From assembly GCF_900109325.1 (NCBI RefSeq), contig NZ_FNZU01000016.1:1-60862 (forward strand): a DNA stretch of 60,862 bases. Reading direction: 5' to 3'. This DNA comes from Alkalibacterium pelagium. Lineage in GTDB: Bacteria; Bacillota; Bacilli; Lactobacillales; Carnobacteriaceae_A. The notes below the pieces were generated by a model, which saw only the letters and a program-made list of their open reading frames with translations, made no database searches and was not told the origin of the DNA. Both the position numbers and the translations under genes were made by a program. Position 1 is the first letter of the stretch, and each line of letters starts with the position of its first letter. Below, piece after piece: positions 10,639 to 19,914 of the stretch.

Positions 10639-11686
10639 CTTTCAACCTCTTCTCTTCCAGTTTTATTTTCTGCCAGATGGCATCGACTTCTTCCGGCGTG
10701 GATGCACTCATGCCGTCGAAGACATGGGGATGACGGCGTCTCATCTTTCGGTTCACGCTTTCCAGTACCTCTTCAAATGTAAAGAGTCCCTCTTTTTCAG
10801 CTGCATTGGTCTGGTACAGGATCTGAACAAGGACGTCTCCCAGTTCTTCGATCCAGTTATCTATATCTTCCCGCTCTATGGCCTCGATCAGTTCTTCTGT
10901 TTCTTCTCTAATGTATTCTACCAGAGAAAGTGGGGTCTGTTCGTTGATCCATGCATCCCCCTCTTCTCCTGTAACCCTGTCTATATAATACTGAAGGGTT
11001 GATAATGACGTCACTTGTTCGTCCTGGGGCAACGGCGGGACATACAGCGACCTTAAATTGAATACTCCGTCAAAACGGTCCATTTCAAATAATGGGAGCC
11101 ACTGCACTTTTTCCTCAGATGTTCCAGCGCCATCGATAACTGCCACCTGATGATCATCCGGATATTTCTCCATTAAAGTCAGTTTGACTTCTCCTGCCAT
11201 CAGGGCATTGAACACCTGCATGACAATAACATGCTGACCGGTTTGCAGCTGGTCATGATTCAGCTCAAAAGAATCGACCAGCTGGAAGCCTTCTACCGGA
11301 TCGATTCGGACAGCTTTGAACAGATCATCGAGAAAACTTTTCCCGTCCAGTATCTCTACTTTGTCATATTGTTCCAGCAGGTCCTTGACTGTCTTCTCAG
11401 CTACCATAGGATGTCCTGGGACAGCGTAAAGCACTTCCTTGTTTTGTGCTTCCGTAATAAGTTTTTCGACAATCGCCTGATAGACCTTATTAAAATCTTT
11501 ACTATACTTGTCGTAGAGATCGTCCATCGATTCAAAGGCGAGTCCTTCTTCTTTCAGTTCGTTCAGGGCAGGATGGTCTGACGTTCTTACAAATACCGAC
11601 TGACTGTTCATAAGCCTATCGTATACACTCAGTGGCATCTGCTGTTTTTCTCCAGGCCCCAACCCGACTACACTAATCGTGTGCAT
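10628..11686 (-). CDS. yabN: YabN-like protein: tetrapyrrole-methylase fold plus one MazG domain
   Basis: The N-terminal ~215 residues show the SAM-dependent tetrapyrrole methylase fold (VVGLGPGEKQQMPLSVYDRL at the start, AVPGHPMVAEKTV in the middle). The C-terminal ~110 residues are a MazG nucleotide pyrophosphohydrolase domain with the metal-binding EETEELIEAIE and EELGDVLVQILYQ motifs and a RRRHPHVF end. MazG proteins hydrolyse NTPs to NMP and PPi. At 352 residues it is clearly shorter than the Bacillus protein as I recall it, and only one MazG repeat is visible. Strong RBS (AAGGAGG). Upstream of and overlapping rqcP. Confidence 0.88.
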   Translation of the reverse strand: MHTISVVGLGPGEKQQMPLSVYDRLMNSQSVFVRTSDHPALNELKEEGLAFESMDDLYDKYSKDFNKVYQAIVEKLITEAQNKEVLYAVPGHPMVAEKTVKDLLEQYDKVEILDGKSFLDDLFKAVRIDPVEGFQLVDSFELNHDQLQTGQHVIVMQVFNALMAGEVKLTLMEKYPDDHQVAVIDGAGTSEEKVQWLPLFEMDRFDGVFNLRSLYVPPLPQDEQVTSLSTLQYYIDRVTGEEGDAWINEQTPLSLVEYIREETEELIEAIEREDIDNWIEELGDVLVQILYQTNAAEKEGLFTFEEVLESVNRKMRRRHPHVFDGMSASTPEEVDAIWQKIKLEEKRLKDET

Positions 11687-11829
11687 AACTGCCTCCTTAA
11701 GACAATGTGTTGATTTCTGCTCCAGCTGTCTATTCTGACAGCATCATGCAGCAAGTTATATCCTTCGTTTAATATAAGCATTCCATTTTAATTCTATAGT
11801 GGATGCTCGCCCTTCCAGATCAATTGATT

Positions 11830-14800
11830 CTATGAATCAGCTGACTGTTTCTGCTGCTGCTCTTCTTCTTTTTTCTCTTTTTCAATCAGGTACTCCGCTG
11901 TGTTTTTAGCAAAGAGAACCAATGCGTCCAGCCATTCATTGACGGATGTCCGTCTCGTCAGTTTAAATGCAACGGTCAGTTTCTCCTCTGCCTGCATATC
12001 TGTTTTCAACGTTATCGGTTTAAGTGCCTTGAATACTTCAGGCAGTGGAAGACGCGTCGTTCCGGCTTTCGAAAAGACAACAGACAAATTGTTACCGTCA
12101 CGCTTAATCAGTTCGATAAGCGCCTGTTCGCTGTACATCTTGAGCAGACCTACTGACAGCAGATCAGCGACTTCCTGAGGGTAGTCCCCAAAGCGGTCGA
12201 TCAGTTCATCCTGCAGCTCCACATAATCCTCATCTGAAGAAAACTGTCTGATGCGTTTGTACAGTTCAATTTTCTGACGTTCATCCTGGACATACGTTCC
12301 AGGCAAGTATGCATCGACTGACAGATCCATTTCCACTACTGTTTTCTGGTGACGCTTGTCTCCACGTTTTCGGGCCACTGCTTCTTCCAGCATCTGTGAA
12401 TACAGATCAAATCCGACACTGTCAATGAATCCGTGCTGCTGCTGACCTAAGAGATTACCCGCCCCACGTATAGCGAGGTCTCTCATGGCAATCTTGAAGC
12501 CTGATCCGAGTTCGGTAAAGTCCTTGATCGCCTGCAGCCTTTTTTCACTGACTTCTGTCAGGATCTTATTTGGCTGATGCATAAAGTAAGCATAGGCGAT
12601 CCGACTGCTTCGTCCGACTCGCCCCCTTAACTGATAGAGCTGGGAAAGGCCCATACGATCAGCATCTTCTACAATAAGCGTATTGACATTAGGGATATCG
12701 ACCCCTGTTTCAATAATTGTCGTCGTCACGAGCAGATCATATTCTCCCTGTATGAACTGGTATAGAATGTTTTCCAGCTGGACTTCTGTCATCTGTCCGT
12801 GAGCATGAGCAATACGGGCTTCGGGAACTAGCTGCTGGAGTTCGTCTACCCGCTGCTCGATCGTACTGACCCGATTGTGCAGGTAGAAAACCTGACCACC
12901 TCTTGCCATTTCACGTTTGATCGATTCAGCTACCACTGCCCCATTCATCTCCATAACATAGGTCTGAACCGGGTAGCGGTTTGCCGGCGGTGTTTCGATC
13001 ACTGACAGATCTCTGACACCCAGCATCGACATATGGAGGGTACGGGGAATAGGTGTTGCCGTCAGCGTCAGCACATCGACCTCGCTTTTCAGCTGTTTCA
13101 GTCTTTCCTTGTGCTTGACTCCAAAGCGCTGCTCTTCGTCTACAATAAGCAGCCCCAGATCCTGAAAGACAATATCTTTAGACAGGACTCTATGCGTTCC
13201 GACGACGACATCGATGTGCCCTTTTTTCAGCCCGTCGACAGTTTCTTTCAGCTGCTTACCTGTACGGAAACGGCTCAGCAGTCCGATCTCTACGGGGAAA
13301 TCTGTGAAGCGTTCGAGCATCGTATCGTAATGCTGCTGAGCCAGAACGGTAGTCGGCACCAGAAATGCCACCTGCTTCCCGTCCTGGACTGCTTTGAAAA
13401 TGGCCCGCATTGCTACTTCTGTTTTCCCGTAACCGACATCTCCTACGATCAGGCGATCCATCGGCTTGTCTTTTTCCATATCTTTTTTCACTTCACGAAT
13501 CGAGCGAAGCTGATCATCCGTTTCTGTATAGGGAAACGCATCATCGAATTCGCCTTGATAGGCATTGTCCCTGGAGAAGGCATAGCCGGTTCTCTGCTCT
13601 CGTTCAGCATACAGCTCCACCAGCTCATCTGCTATGTCTTCAACCTGAGAGGCTACTTTTTTCTTCGTCTTTGCCCAGGATGTACCTCCCAGTTTATTCA
13701 GTTTAGGTGATTTCCCTTCTGAAGATACATATTTCTGAAGGAGATTCAGCTGGGTCACGGGGATGAACAGCTTGGATGAATCTTTATACACCACACTGAG
13801 GTAATCCTGATGCACGCCGCCGATTTCCATAGTTTCCATCCCCATGAACTGACCAATCCCATGATTAACGTGCACCACATAATCGCCTTTTTCCAGTTCC
13901 GAGTAACTTTTCAGTCTTTCGGCATTGGACAGATTCTGTCTTCTCGGCTTCTTCTTAGGCAGTCTATTAAAGAGCTCTTTCTCTGTCAGCACGGCTATTT
14001 TTTCATGTGGCAGCTCAAACCCCGTCATGACGCTTCCACTGATGACCTGAATGATGCCTTCTTTTAAATGATTGCTGTCTGACAAGGTGCTCGGAATCTC
14101 AAAATTGAGAAGAGTCTGATGAACTTTTTCCGCCCTGTCTTCACTTTCCGTCATGACGATAACCGTGTATTCCTGTTTGACCCAGCGGTCCATTTCCGTT
14201 TTGACCAGGTTCATCTGCCCAAAGAACTTCTGCATCGTCCGATACTGAAAAGCATGGATGCTGTCCAACCGGAGTCCTTTCATTCCTTTCTGGAACAGCG
14301 AGAAGTAAAGCTGGTTCAGCTCTGAGCCTTTGAGTGTATCCCTAAAATTTTTCGAAAAAGACTGATTGATGAGGATATTCCCCTGAGAAAGCTGGGATGT
14401 AACCCATTCACCCTCCTCTTCTTCCAGTCTAGCTTCGTTTTCTAATATACGCGGGTATTCATCCATGACGACAATCGCATCATCCGACGCATAGTCGATG
14501 AGCGTCGCTTTATCCTCATACAAAAAATCCGCATATCTGACCAGCTCTTCGCTGTATGTTTCGTCTTTGATCGTATCTATGATATCCCTGACTGTCTCAT
14601 TCAGACTAGTCTGCTGATCTTCGTCCTTTGTTTTTTTCAGTGACGAGGCCAGTGCTTTCTCAATCCGAGTGATGATCGAATCTTTTTCCTCTATACAAAG
14701 CAAAGTATCTGTAGCAGGGATAATTTTTACGGTTTCAACATTCTGTTCAGACCTTTGAGTGTCCGCATCAAAGTACCTCAGTGAATCGATTTCCACATCA

Positions 14801-15387
14801 AACAGCTCAATTCTGACAGGTTTTTCTTCAGTCAGCGGATACACATCGATGATTCCGCCTCGAATGCTGAATTCTCCTGGGGTGGACACTTTCTGCTCCC
14901 GCCTGTATCCCATCTCGGCAAGCTTCTGCTGAAGCTGATCAAGCTCCACTTCATCTCCGATAGAGAATAAAAGCTCTGCCTGAGCAAAGAGGGCCGGATC
15001 GGGAAGGAGCTTTCTTGCCCCGGCCAGAGGAGTGACCACAACTCCCGGTTTATTTTTCAGCATGAAATCTAGAGCCTTGACACGCTCTGCCCGGGATTCC
15101 GGAGAAGAGACGGCCATTTCAGCATGGATCATATCGTCCACTGCAAACAGAAAGAGCTGGTCATCAGGAATGAGACCAGTTAAATCGGTTATGAGCTGAT
15201 TGGCATGATAGACATTTTGAGTAACCACGAGAATCTGTCTGGATTCTTCTTCAAATAATGATTTAAGCACTAATGTCCGTGCAGATCCTGCCATTCCAGT
15301 TATGAGGTGCTTCCTCTTTTTTTCCATTTGAGAAAACAGTTCTTTTACGGAAGGTTTTTCACTGATTAATGTGTGTAAGTCTGCCAC
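11830..15387 (-). CDS. mfd: Transcription-repair coupling factor Mfd
   Basis: Removes RNA polymerase stalled at DNA lesions and recruits UvrA. 1185 residues, full length. In order: UvrB-homology region (about 1-340), CarD-like RNA polymerase interaction domain (GDYVVHVNHGIGQFMGM near residue 500), SF2 translocase with GDVGYGKTEVAMRA (Walker A), DEEQRFG (DExx) and motif VI ETGVDIPN...QLRGRVGRS, and the C-terminal TRCF domain. GTG start preceded by AAAGGAG. Follows pth by about 30 bp, as in Bacillus. The C terminus ends in a Glu/Lys/Gln-rich tail. Confidence 0.97.
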   Translation of the reverse strand: MADLHTLISEKPSVKELFSQMEKKRKHLITGMAGSARTLVLKSLFEEESRQILVVTQNVYHANQLITDLTGLIPDDQLFLFAVDDMIHAEMAVSSPESRAERVKALDFMLKNKPGVVVTPLAGARKLLPDPALFAQAELLFSIGDEVELDQLQQKLAEMGYRREQKVSTPGEFSIRGGIIDVYPLTEEKPVRIELFDVEIDSLRYFDADTQRSEQNVETVKIIPATDTLLCIEEKDSIITRIEKALASSLKKTKDEDQQTSLNETVRDIIDTIKDETYSEELVRYADFLYEDKATLIDYASDDAIVVMDEYPRILENEARLEEEEGEWVTSQLSQGNILINQSFSKNFRDTLKGSELNQLYFSLFQKGMKGLRLDSIHAFQYRTMQKFFGQMNLVKTEMDRWVKQEYTVIVMTESEDRAEKVHQTLLNFEIPSTLSDSNHLKEGIIQVISGSVMTGFELPHEKIAVLTEKELFNRLPKKKPRRQNLSNAERLKSYSELEKGDYVVHVNHGIGQFMGMETMEIGGVHQDYLSVVYKDSSKLFIPVTQLNLLQKYVSSEGKSPKLNKLGGTSWAKTKKKVASQVEDIADELVELYAEREQRTGYAFSRDNAYQGEFDDAFPYTETDDQLRSIREVKKDMEKDKPMDRLIVGDVGYGKTEVAMRAIFKAVQDGKQVAFLVPTTVLAQQHYDTMLERFTDFPVEIGLLSRFRTGKQLKETVDGLKKGHIDVVVGTHRVLSKDIVFQDLGLLIVDEEQRFGVKHKERLKQLKSEVDVLTLTATPIPRTLHMSMLGVRDLSVIETPPANRYPVQTYVMEMNGAVVAESIKREMARGGQVFYLHNRVSTIEQRVDELQQLVPEARIAHAHGQMTEVQLENILYQFIQGEYDLLVTTTIIETGVDIPNVNTLIVEDADRMGLSQLYQLRGRVGRSSRIAYAYFMHQPNKILTEVSEKRLQAIKDFTELGSGFKIAMRDLAIRGAGNLLGQQQHGFIDSVGFDLYSQMLEEAVARKRGDKRHQKTVVEMDLSVDAYLPGTYVQDERQKIELYKRIRQFSSDEDYVELQDELIDRFGDYPQEVADLLSVGLLKMYSEQALIELIKRDGNNLSVVFSKAGTTRLPLPEVFKALKPITLKTDMQAEEKLTVAFKLTRRTSVNEWLDALVLFAKNTAEYLIEKEKKEEEQQQKQSADS

Positions 15388-15416
15388 GCTATTTTCTCCT
15401 TTTCTCTATGATTCAT

Positions 15417-15977
15417 TTAGTTGAACTGTGTCATCGTGTCAGTAAACGAATGACCCTCGACCCAGTATAAAGCGGCATCCGCTGCTTTCTTCACTGAAAG
15501 AAGTACCTCTTCATGCGTTGATTTGTGAAAGGGACTCAGGACATGAGAGACGACTGACTGATTCTCGTAAGGGCGTCCGACACCGATTCGGAGACGATTG
15601 AACTGTTTCGTCCCGAGATGATCGATCATACTCTTGATGCCATTATGTCCACCGGCACCACCCTTCTGTCTGAGTCGTACCTTGCCGATCGGCAAATCCA
15701 TATCGTCGTAAACGACAACAAGGTCTTCCTCATCACAGTCATAGTAGTCCAGCCACTGTCTCACTGAACGTCCCGATTCATTCATATAGGTCTGAGGTTT
15801 GATCAGGATGACCTTTTCAGTTCCGACCAGACCTTCTGCATATACTGATTCGAAATTAGACCGGTTGAACGCCCAGCCTTTCTGAAAAGCTATCTCATCC
15901 AATGTAATAAAGCCGATGTTATGTTTAGTTTGAGCATATTTAGCTCCCGGATTACCTAACCCGATTATTAATTTCAT
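15417..15977 (-). CDS. pth: Peptidyl-tRNA hydrolase
   Basis: Releases tRNA from peptidyl-tRNA that drops off the ribosome. 186 residues. Family signature at the N terminus (IIGLGNPGAKYAQTKHNIGF, with the catalytic His of the KHN segment), the middle motif VVYDDMDLPIGKVRLRQKGGAGGHNG (containing the catalytic Asp), and GRP near residue 140. AGGAG lies 11 bases upstream. First gene of the pth-mfd pair. Confidence 0.96.
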   Translation of the reverse strand: MKLIIGLGNPGAKYAQTKHNIGFITLDEIAFQKGWAFNRSNFESVYAEGLVGTEKVILIKPQTYMNESGRSVRQWLDYYDCDEEDLVVVYDDMDLPIGKVRLRQKGGAGGHNGIKSMIDHLGTKQFNRLRIGVGRPYENQSVVSHVLSPFHKSTHEEVLLSVKKAADAALYWVEGHSFTDTMTQFN

Positions 15978-16010
15978 ATTATAGAAACTCCTTAACTGTT
16001 TTGTACATGC

Positions 16011-16044
16011 AAAAAAGCTGAACGAGACTGTCGTTCAGTTTTTT
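16011..16044 (-). terminator. Bidirectional-looking terminator upstream of pth
   Basis: Stem CTGAACGA/TCGTTCAG (16018-16025 with 16031-16038) is flanked by AAAAAA on one side and TTTTTT on the other, so it could act on both strands. On the minus strand it ends the zinc-ribbon gene. Confidence 0.8.
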
Positions 16045-16095
16045 ATTTATTCTATTGTAACATATTTGGAAGTCACTTTTCCCTCAGGTGATCGA

Positions 16096-16497
16096 TCAGG
16101 TTTTTTTAATAAATGTCTCATGACATTTAGGGCAAGTCACCCGCAGTTTCTTCCTTCCTCTCGGGAGACGGATCTGCTGTCTGCAGTTAGGACATTTAAC
16201 GATTTTATACGCTTTTCGCTGAGCCCATCTGTTTCTTAGTTTCCTTGTTCTCAGTTGAACGATCTGCTTGACAGATAAATATTTCTGAAGTTCTCTATAG
16301 CGGTTCGCCTTATCTCTGGAGAGTATCCTGAGCGCACCATAGGCCAGCAGGGCAATCCCCACAGCTGATACCCAGATGCCACCAATAAAGTTAGCCAGAA
16401 TACCGAAAACCAGGCCGGCAGCCATCAGCACTTTCGAGAACTCATCGAAGCCATACCGACCTGACATGTAAAATAGAATTTTCTGAAGCCATTGCAT
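16096..16497 (-). CDS. Membrane protein with C-terminal zinc ribbon, function unknown
   Basis: About 133 residues. Two closely spaced hydrophobic segments (about residues 22-42 and 43-58) are followed by a basic stretch and a four-cysteine zinc ribbon: CPNC and, about 20 residues later, CPKC. The layout (short membrane anchor plus cytosolic zinc ribbon) is seen in uncharacterised lactic acid bacterial proteins. Start placed at 16497, nine bases after AAAGGA; an in-frame ATG three codons earlier overlaps that site. Between an acidic lipoprotein and pth, monocistronic. Function not recognised. Confidence 0.8.
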   Translation of the reverse strand: MQWLQKILFYMSGRYGFDEFSKVLMAAGLVFGILANFIGGIWVSAVGIALLAYGALRILSRDKANRYRELQKYLSVKQIVQLRTRKLRNRWAQRKAYKIVKCPNCRQQIRLPRGRKKLRVTCPKCHETFIKKT

Positions 16498-16573
16498 ACT
16501 AGTCATTCCTTTAATTTACTATTATTTCCCCAATTATACTATAGGGATTTTAAGATTATATGAAGATTTCTAC

Positions 16574-16614
16574 AAAAAACCAGAGGCTTCCCTCGCTCAA
16601 GAGAAACCTCTGGT
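16574..16614 (-). terminator. Terminator after the acidic lipoprotein gene
   Basis: Minus-strand stem ACCAGAGG/CCTCTGGT (16607-16614 with 16579-16586), followed by TTTTTTG. It directly follows the stop at 16630. Confidence 0.85.
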
Positions 16615-16629
16615 CCGTATTATTTAAAG

Positions 16630-17184
16630 TTATTCACCAGGAGCTAAGATGATGATGTTTTCGAATCGAACGAACTCTTCGACGTCAGCTTCATCGCCTA
16701 CTTCATACAATTCTTCTTCAGATACACCGACTTGGTATTCCTGATCAGAATCTGTAGCTTCAACTGTAAAGCTGAATGCTCCTTCTTCAACTGCAGGTGT
16801 TTCTACGACTTCGCCGTCCTGAAGAACGTAGGCATAGACGTCTCCTTCTCCAACAGCTGAACCGTTAACTGTAGCTTCTCCGTCTTCAGGTGTAAATACA
16901 TATCCTTCCTGAGACCAAGTTCCACCAACGATTTCCAGCTCGATAGATGCAGTGTAACCTAGATCACTACCGATTCCATCAATGATATCATGAGCACTTT
17001 CACCGTTTCCGGCATCCTCATCAGTATCGTCTTCTGGAGTTTCTTCTACATCTTCAACCTCAGCATCGTCTTCTACTTCTTCTTCATCGATGTCTGGTGT
17101 CGGACTTGGATCTCCATCTGTATCACACGCAGCTAGTGCAAGTGTAGATACAGCCAGCAAACCTAATAGTTTTTTATAACTCAT
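16630..17184 (-). CDS. Predicted acidic lipoprotein, function unknown
   Basis: About 184 residues. The signal peptide KKLLGLLAVSTLALAAC has a lipobox LAAC with Cys at about residue 20. An extremely acidic linker follows (about residues 21-58, mostly Asp/Glu with Thr/Pro). The ~120-residue globular part is beta-rich, with alternating Gly/Val/Glu segments and no Cys; I recognise no domain. Anchored outside the membrane by inference. The ATG at 17184 has AGGAGG 11 bases upstream; an ATG three codons earlier is only 2 bases from it. Same overall design (lipobox, acidic linker, beta domain) as the lipoprotein at 39163-39702, but the domains look different. Confidence 0.8.
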   Translation of the reverse strand: MSYKKLLGLLAVSTLALAACDTDGDPSPTPDIDEEEVEDDAEVEDVEETPEDDTDEDAGNGESAHDIIDGIGSDLGYTASIELEIVGGTWSQEGYVFTPEDGEATVNGSAVGEGDVYAYVLQDGEVVETPAVEEGAFSFTVEATDSDQEYQVGVSEEELYEVGDEADVEEFVRFENIIILAPGE

Positions 17185-17193
17185 TTTGTACAT

Positions 17194-17617
17194 TCCCTCC
17201 TAATATCTTACATCTCTTTTATAGTAAGAGATAAATGGGATAGAACTATCTAAATAATTTCGCTCGTCGCTATCATACCACAATAAAAAATATATGACAA
17301 TTTTTTTACATATTTTTGTCAACAAATCTTTAATGTTTTCAATACCTCCAGAACATGAAGTTGACTTAACTGTCCTCCCTCCTTATTATATAAGAGCTGT
17401 ACCGTGCATCCGTGATTAAAAGCTCCCGCCCGCATCCACTAAAATTGACTATACCAATCAGGAAAAATAATCAGTCGAAATGGTTGACTTTTAACATATT
17501 TGCTTTTAATATTATTATGCTTGCATAAGCAGCCATTACACCACAACACAACCGACAACTATACCACTTCAGATAAGTGGGCTAAAACATTTAAACTATA
17601 AGAAAGCAGGGATACAC
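17194..17617 (+). promoter_or_regulatory. Divergent intergenic region upstream of glmS with a sigma-A promoter
   Basis: 424 bp between the divergent lipoprotein and glmS. A -35 TTGACT (17484-17489) and -10 TAATAT (17507-17512) with a 17-bp spacer point at glmS, leaving a leader of about 100 nt. The leader holds one small hairpin, CCACTT/AAGTGG (17564-17580). I looked for the conserved core of the glmS ribozyme and do not see it. No ORF is convincing here. Confidence 0.7.
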
Positions 17618-19426
17618 ATGTGTGGAATCGTTGGATACATTGGATCGAAAGACGCTAAAGAAGTACTATTACACGGACTTGAAAAACTGGAATATCGAGG
17701 CTATGACTCTGCCGGGATTTATGTCATCAGAGAACAGAATGACGGCCATTTATTTAAAGAAAAGGGCCGTATTGCAGCTTTACGAGATAAAGTTGATGTA
17801 TCGGTCGAAGCTAATGCAGGAATCGGACATACCCGCTGGGCTACTCATGGTGAACCTAGTGTACGCAATGCCCATCCTCATCAGTCTACTAGCGGTCGCT
17901 ATACCATTGTACATAATGGTGTGATCGAAAATTATCAGGAAGTTAAAGATGCTTATCTTGAAGATGTTGAACTGGTCAGTGAAACTGACACGGAAATTAT
18001 TGTTCAGCTGATCGCCTGGTTTGCAGAAAACGAAGGTCTGGATACACTTGATGCCTTCAAAAAAACCATCGTGACCCTTGAAGGTTCATACGCCATTGCC
18101 CTGATCGACAAGGAAGATCCAGATGTTGTCTATGCCGCTAAAAACAAGAGTCCTCTGCTTCTAGGTAAAGGAGACGGCTTCAATGTCATCTGTAGTGATG
18201 CCATGGCTATGATCAAGGAAACGAATCAGTTCGTAGAATTAATGGACAAAGAAGTTGCAGTCGTGACTAAAGACAGTCTGTCCATCGAGAACTTCAGCGG
18301 CGATATTATTGAAAGAAACCATTACATCGCAGAACTGGATTCTAATGACCTTGAAAAAGGAACCTATCCTTACTATATGCTTAAAGAGATTGATGAGCAG
18401 CCGGCCGTTATGCGTAAGCTCGTTCTGAAATATCAGGATGAGGAGGGCAAGCTGTCTATCGATCCTGAAATCGTCAATACGATGATGGACTCTGACCGTA
18501 TCTACATTATCGCGGCAGGAACCAGCTATCATGCTGGTCTGGTTGGTAAAAAACTTCTGGAGGAGATGACAAATATTCCAACAGAAGTGCATGTATCAAG
18601 TGAATTCGGCTACCATACGCCTCTGCTTCCTGAAAAACCATTTTTCATCTTCATCTCTCAAAGCGGGGAAACGGCAGACAGCCGTCAGGTACTGGTCAAA
18701 ATGAATGAACTGGGTCACCCGTCTCTGACTGTGACAAACGTGGCCGGTTCAACATTATCCAGAGAATCCAACTTCACCCTGCTTCTGAATGCAGGTCCGG
18801 AAATTGCTGTGGCGTCTACAAAAGCGTACACGGCTCAGATTGCTGTTCTGGCTATCTTATCGGAAGTCGTCGGTATGGAAAAAGGTCTGATCGATGAGCC
18901 GACAATGATTCACGATCTTGGTATAGTTGCAAATGCTATGCAGACGCTCGTTGATGAAAAAGACGTGATCGAAGAGCTTGCATCTGAATACTTGAGCATC
19001 ACACGCAATGCGTTCTACATCGGTCGTGGCATGGACTATCATGTTGCTCTCGAAGCTGCACTTAAGCTGAAAGAGATTTCCTATATCCAGACAGAAGGAT
19101 TCGCTGCCGGTGAATTGAAGCATGGAACGATCGCTCTGATTGAAAAAGGTACTCCAGTCATCGCACTTGTGACCGAGCAGGCTGTTGCCGGACATACCCG
19201 CGGCAACCTTCAGGAAACACGCGCACGTGGCGCTCATACTATGGTCATCTCTATGGATGGTCTGGACCGCCCTGGGGATCACATTGTAATCCCTAAAGTC
19301 AATCCACTGCTGTCAGCTTTAGTCAGCGTCATCCCGACTCAGCTGCTTTCATACTACTGCAGCCTGCATCGCGGCAATGATGTAGACAAGCCTCGTAACC
19401 TGGCTAAGTCAGTAACTGTTGAATAA
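17618..19426 (+). CDS. glmS: Glutamine--fructose-6-phosphate aminotransferase (isomerizing)
   Basis: First step of hexosamine synthesis: glutamine plus fructose-6-phosphate to glucosamine-6-phosphate, feeding GlmM and GlmU (glmU is at 26.6 kb). 602 residues. Cys2 (MCGIVGYIG) is the N-terminal amidotransferase nucleophile once Met is removed. HTRWATHG and HNGVIENY are glutaminase motifs. Two SIS sugar-isomerase domains follow ([31 protein letters not shown]), and the protein ends [13 protein letters not shown] as expected. Weak RBS (AGGG). Monocistronic plus-strand gene amid minus-strand genes. Confidence 0.97.
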   Translation: MCGIVGYIGSKDAKEVLLHGLEKLEYRGYDSAGIYVIREQNDGHLFKEKGRIAALRDKVDVSVEANAGIGHTRWATHGEPSVRNAHPHQSTSGRYTIVHNGVIENYQEVKDAYLEDVELVSETDTEIIVQLIAWFAENEGLDTLDAFKKTIVTLEGSYAIALIDKEDPDVVYAAKNKSPLLLGKGDGFNVICSDAMAMIKETNQFVELMDKEVAVVTKDSLSIENFSGDIIERNHYIAELDSNDLEKGTYPYYMLKEIDEQPAVMRKLVLKYQDEEGKLSIDPEIVNTMMDSDRIYIIAAGTSYHAGLVGKKLLEEMTNIPTEVHVSSEFGYHTPLLPEKPFFIFISQSGETADSRQVLVKMNELGHPSLTVTNVAGSTLSRESNFTLLLNAGPEIAVASTKAYTAQIAVLAILSEVVGMEKGLIDEPTMIHDLGIVANAMQTLVDEKDVIEELASEYLSITRNAFYIGRGMDYHVALEAALKLKEISYIQTEGFAAGELKHGTIALIEKGTPVIALVTEQAVAGHTRGNLQETRARGAHTMVISMDGLDRPGDHIVIPKVNPLLSALVSVIPTQLLSYYCSLHRGNDVDKPRNLAKSVTVE

Positions 19427-19458
19427 TCATACTAATAGTGATCTAAAATAAACTAATG

Positions 19459-19499
19459 CCCCCCGCGAGCTGTCCATCAGACGGTATTGCGGGGGTTTT
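19459..19499 (+). terminator. Terminator after glmS
   Basis: GC-rich stem CCCCCGC/GCGGGGG (19460-19466 with 19489-19495), then TTTT, 30 bp after the glmS stop. Confidence 0.9.
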
Positions 19500-19761
19500 A
19501 CATATAGTCTTCCAGTTCGTTAACCACCGACGAGTTCTCGCAGGAGATTCGGTCAGTTCATATGAGTTTGCTTCCTCACTTCTCTGTTCGACATACTCAC
19601 AGGTCTCTTTACCTGTAGTTTGCAATACAACTCAGATTCTGATCAGCTCGGATAGTTCTGCCCCCAGTCGTACCGAAACTGTTCAATGATGCCCCTCCTC
19701 CATTATTTCTTCTAAAAATCGAAATAAGAAGAATACCTCTCTTAATCTTCACTTTCAACTC
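19500..19761. other. Intergenic stretch without a recognised gene
   Basis: Convergent gap between glmS and aspD. It contains a 6-bp hairpin ACAGGT/ACCTGT near 19599-19616 and several shorter inverted repeats, but no credible ORF, promoter pair or known RNA motif. It could hold an uncharacterised structured RNA; I cannot support that from sequence alone. Confidence 0.3.
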
Positions 19762-19781
19762 TGTGGATAAGATGTGGATAA
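19762..19781 (+). promoter_or_regulatory. Pair of consensus DnaA boxes
   Basis: Two perfect copies of TGTGGATAA (complement TTATCCACA, the consensus DnaA box) at 19762-19770 and 19773-19781, head-to-tail with a 2-bp gap, in AT-rich DNA. They lie between convergent genes, so they are not in a promoter. Dispersed DnaA-box clusters in Bacillus titrate or modulate DnaA; that role is inferred here. Confidence 0.7.
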
Positions 19782-19833
19782 ATACAAAATCATTCTTTCT
19801 TTCTAATTACGTCTACATCAATAAATATAAAAA

Positions 19834-19903
19834 AAAACGGGCCCTTTTAAGGTCGGACAGATTTTACATAATCTGCCTTCTCTTATATGGGTCCCGCTTT
19901 TTT
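19834..19903 (-). terminator. Branched terminator after aspD
   Basis: Outer stem GGGTCCCG/CGGGCCC (19889-19896 with 19838-19844) encloses a second hairpin CAGATT/AATCTG (19858-19863 with 19870-19875). Reading minus, it is followed by nine or more T residues. It lies just downstream of the aspD stop. Confidence 0.8.
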
Positions 19904-19914
19904 ATGCTGCTATT

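Noticed and set aside
17514-17617. A glmS ribozyme in the glmS leader
   Set aside because: The conserved catalytic core is not visible and the leader is too short.
19443-19625. A 60-codon minus-strand frame next to the glmS terminator
   Set aside because: It starts at TTG without a site, reads through the glmS terminator, and matches no family.
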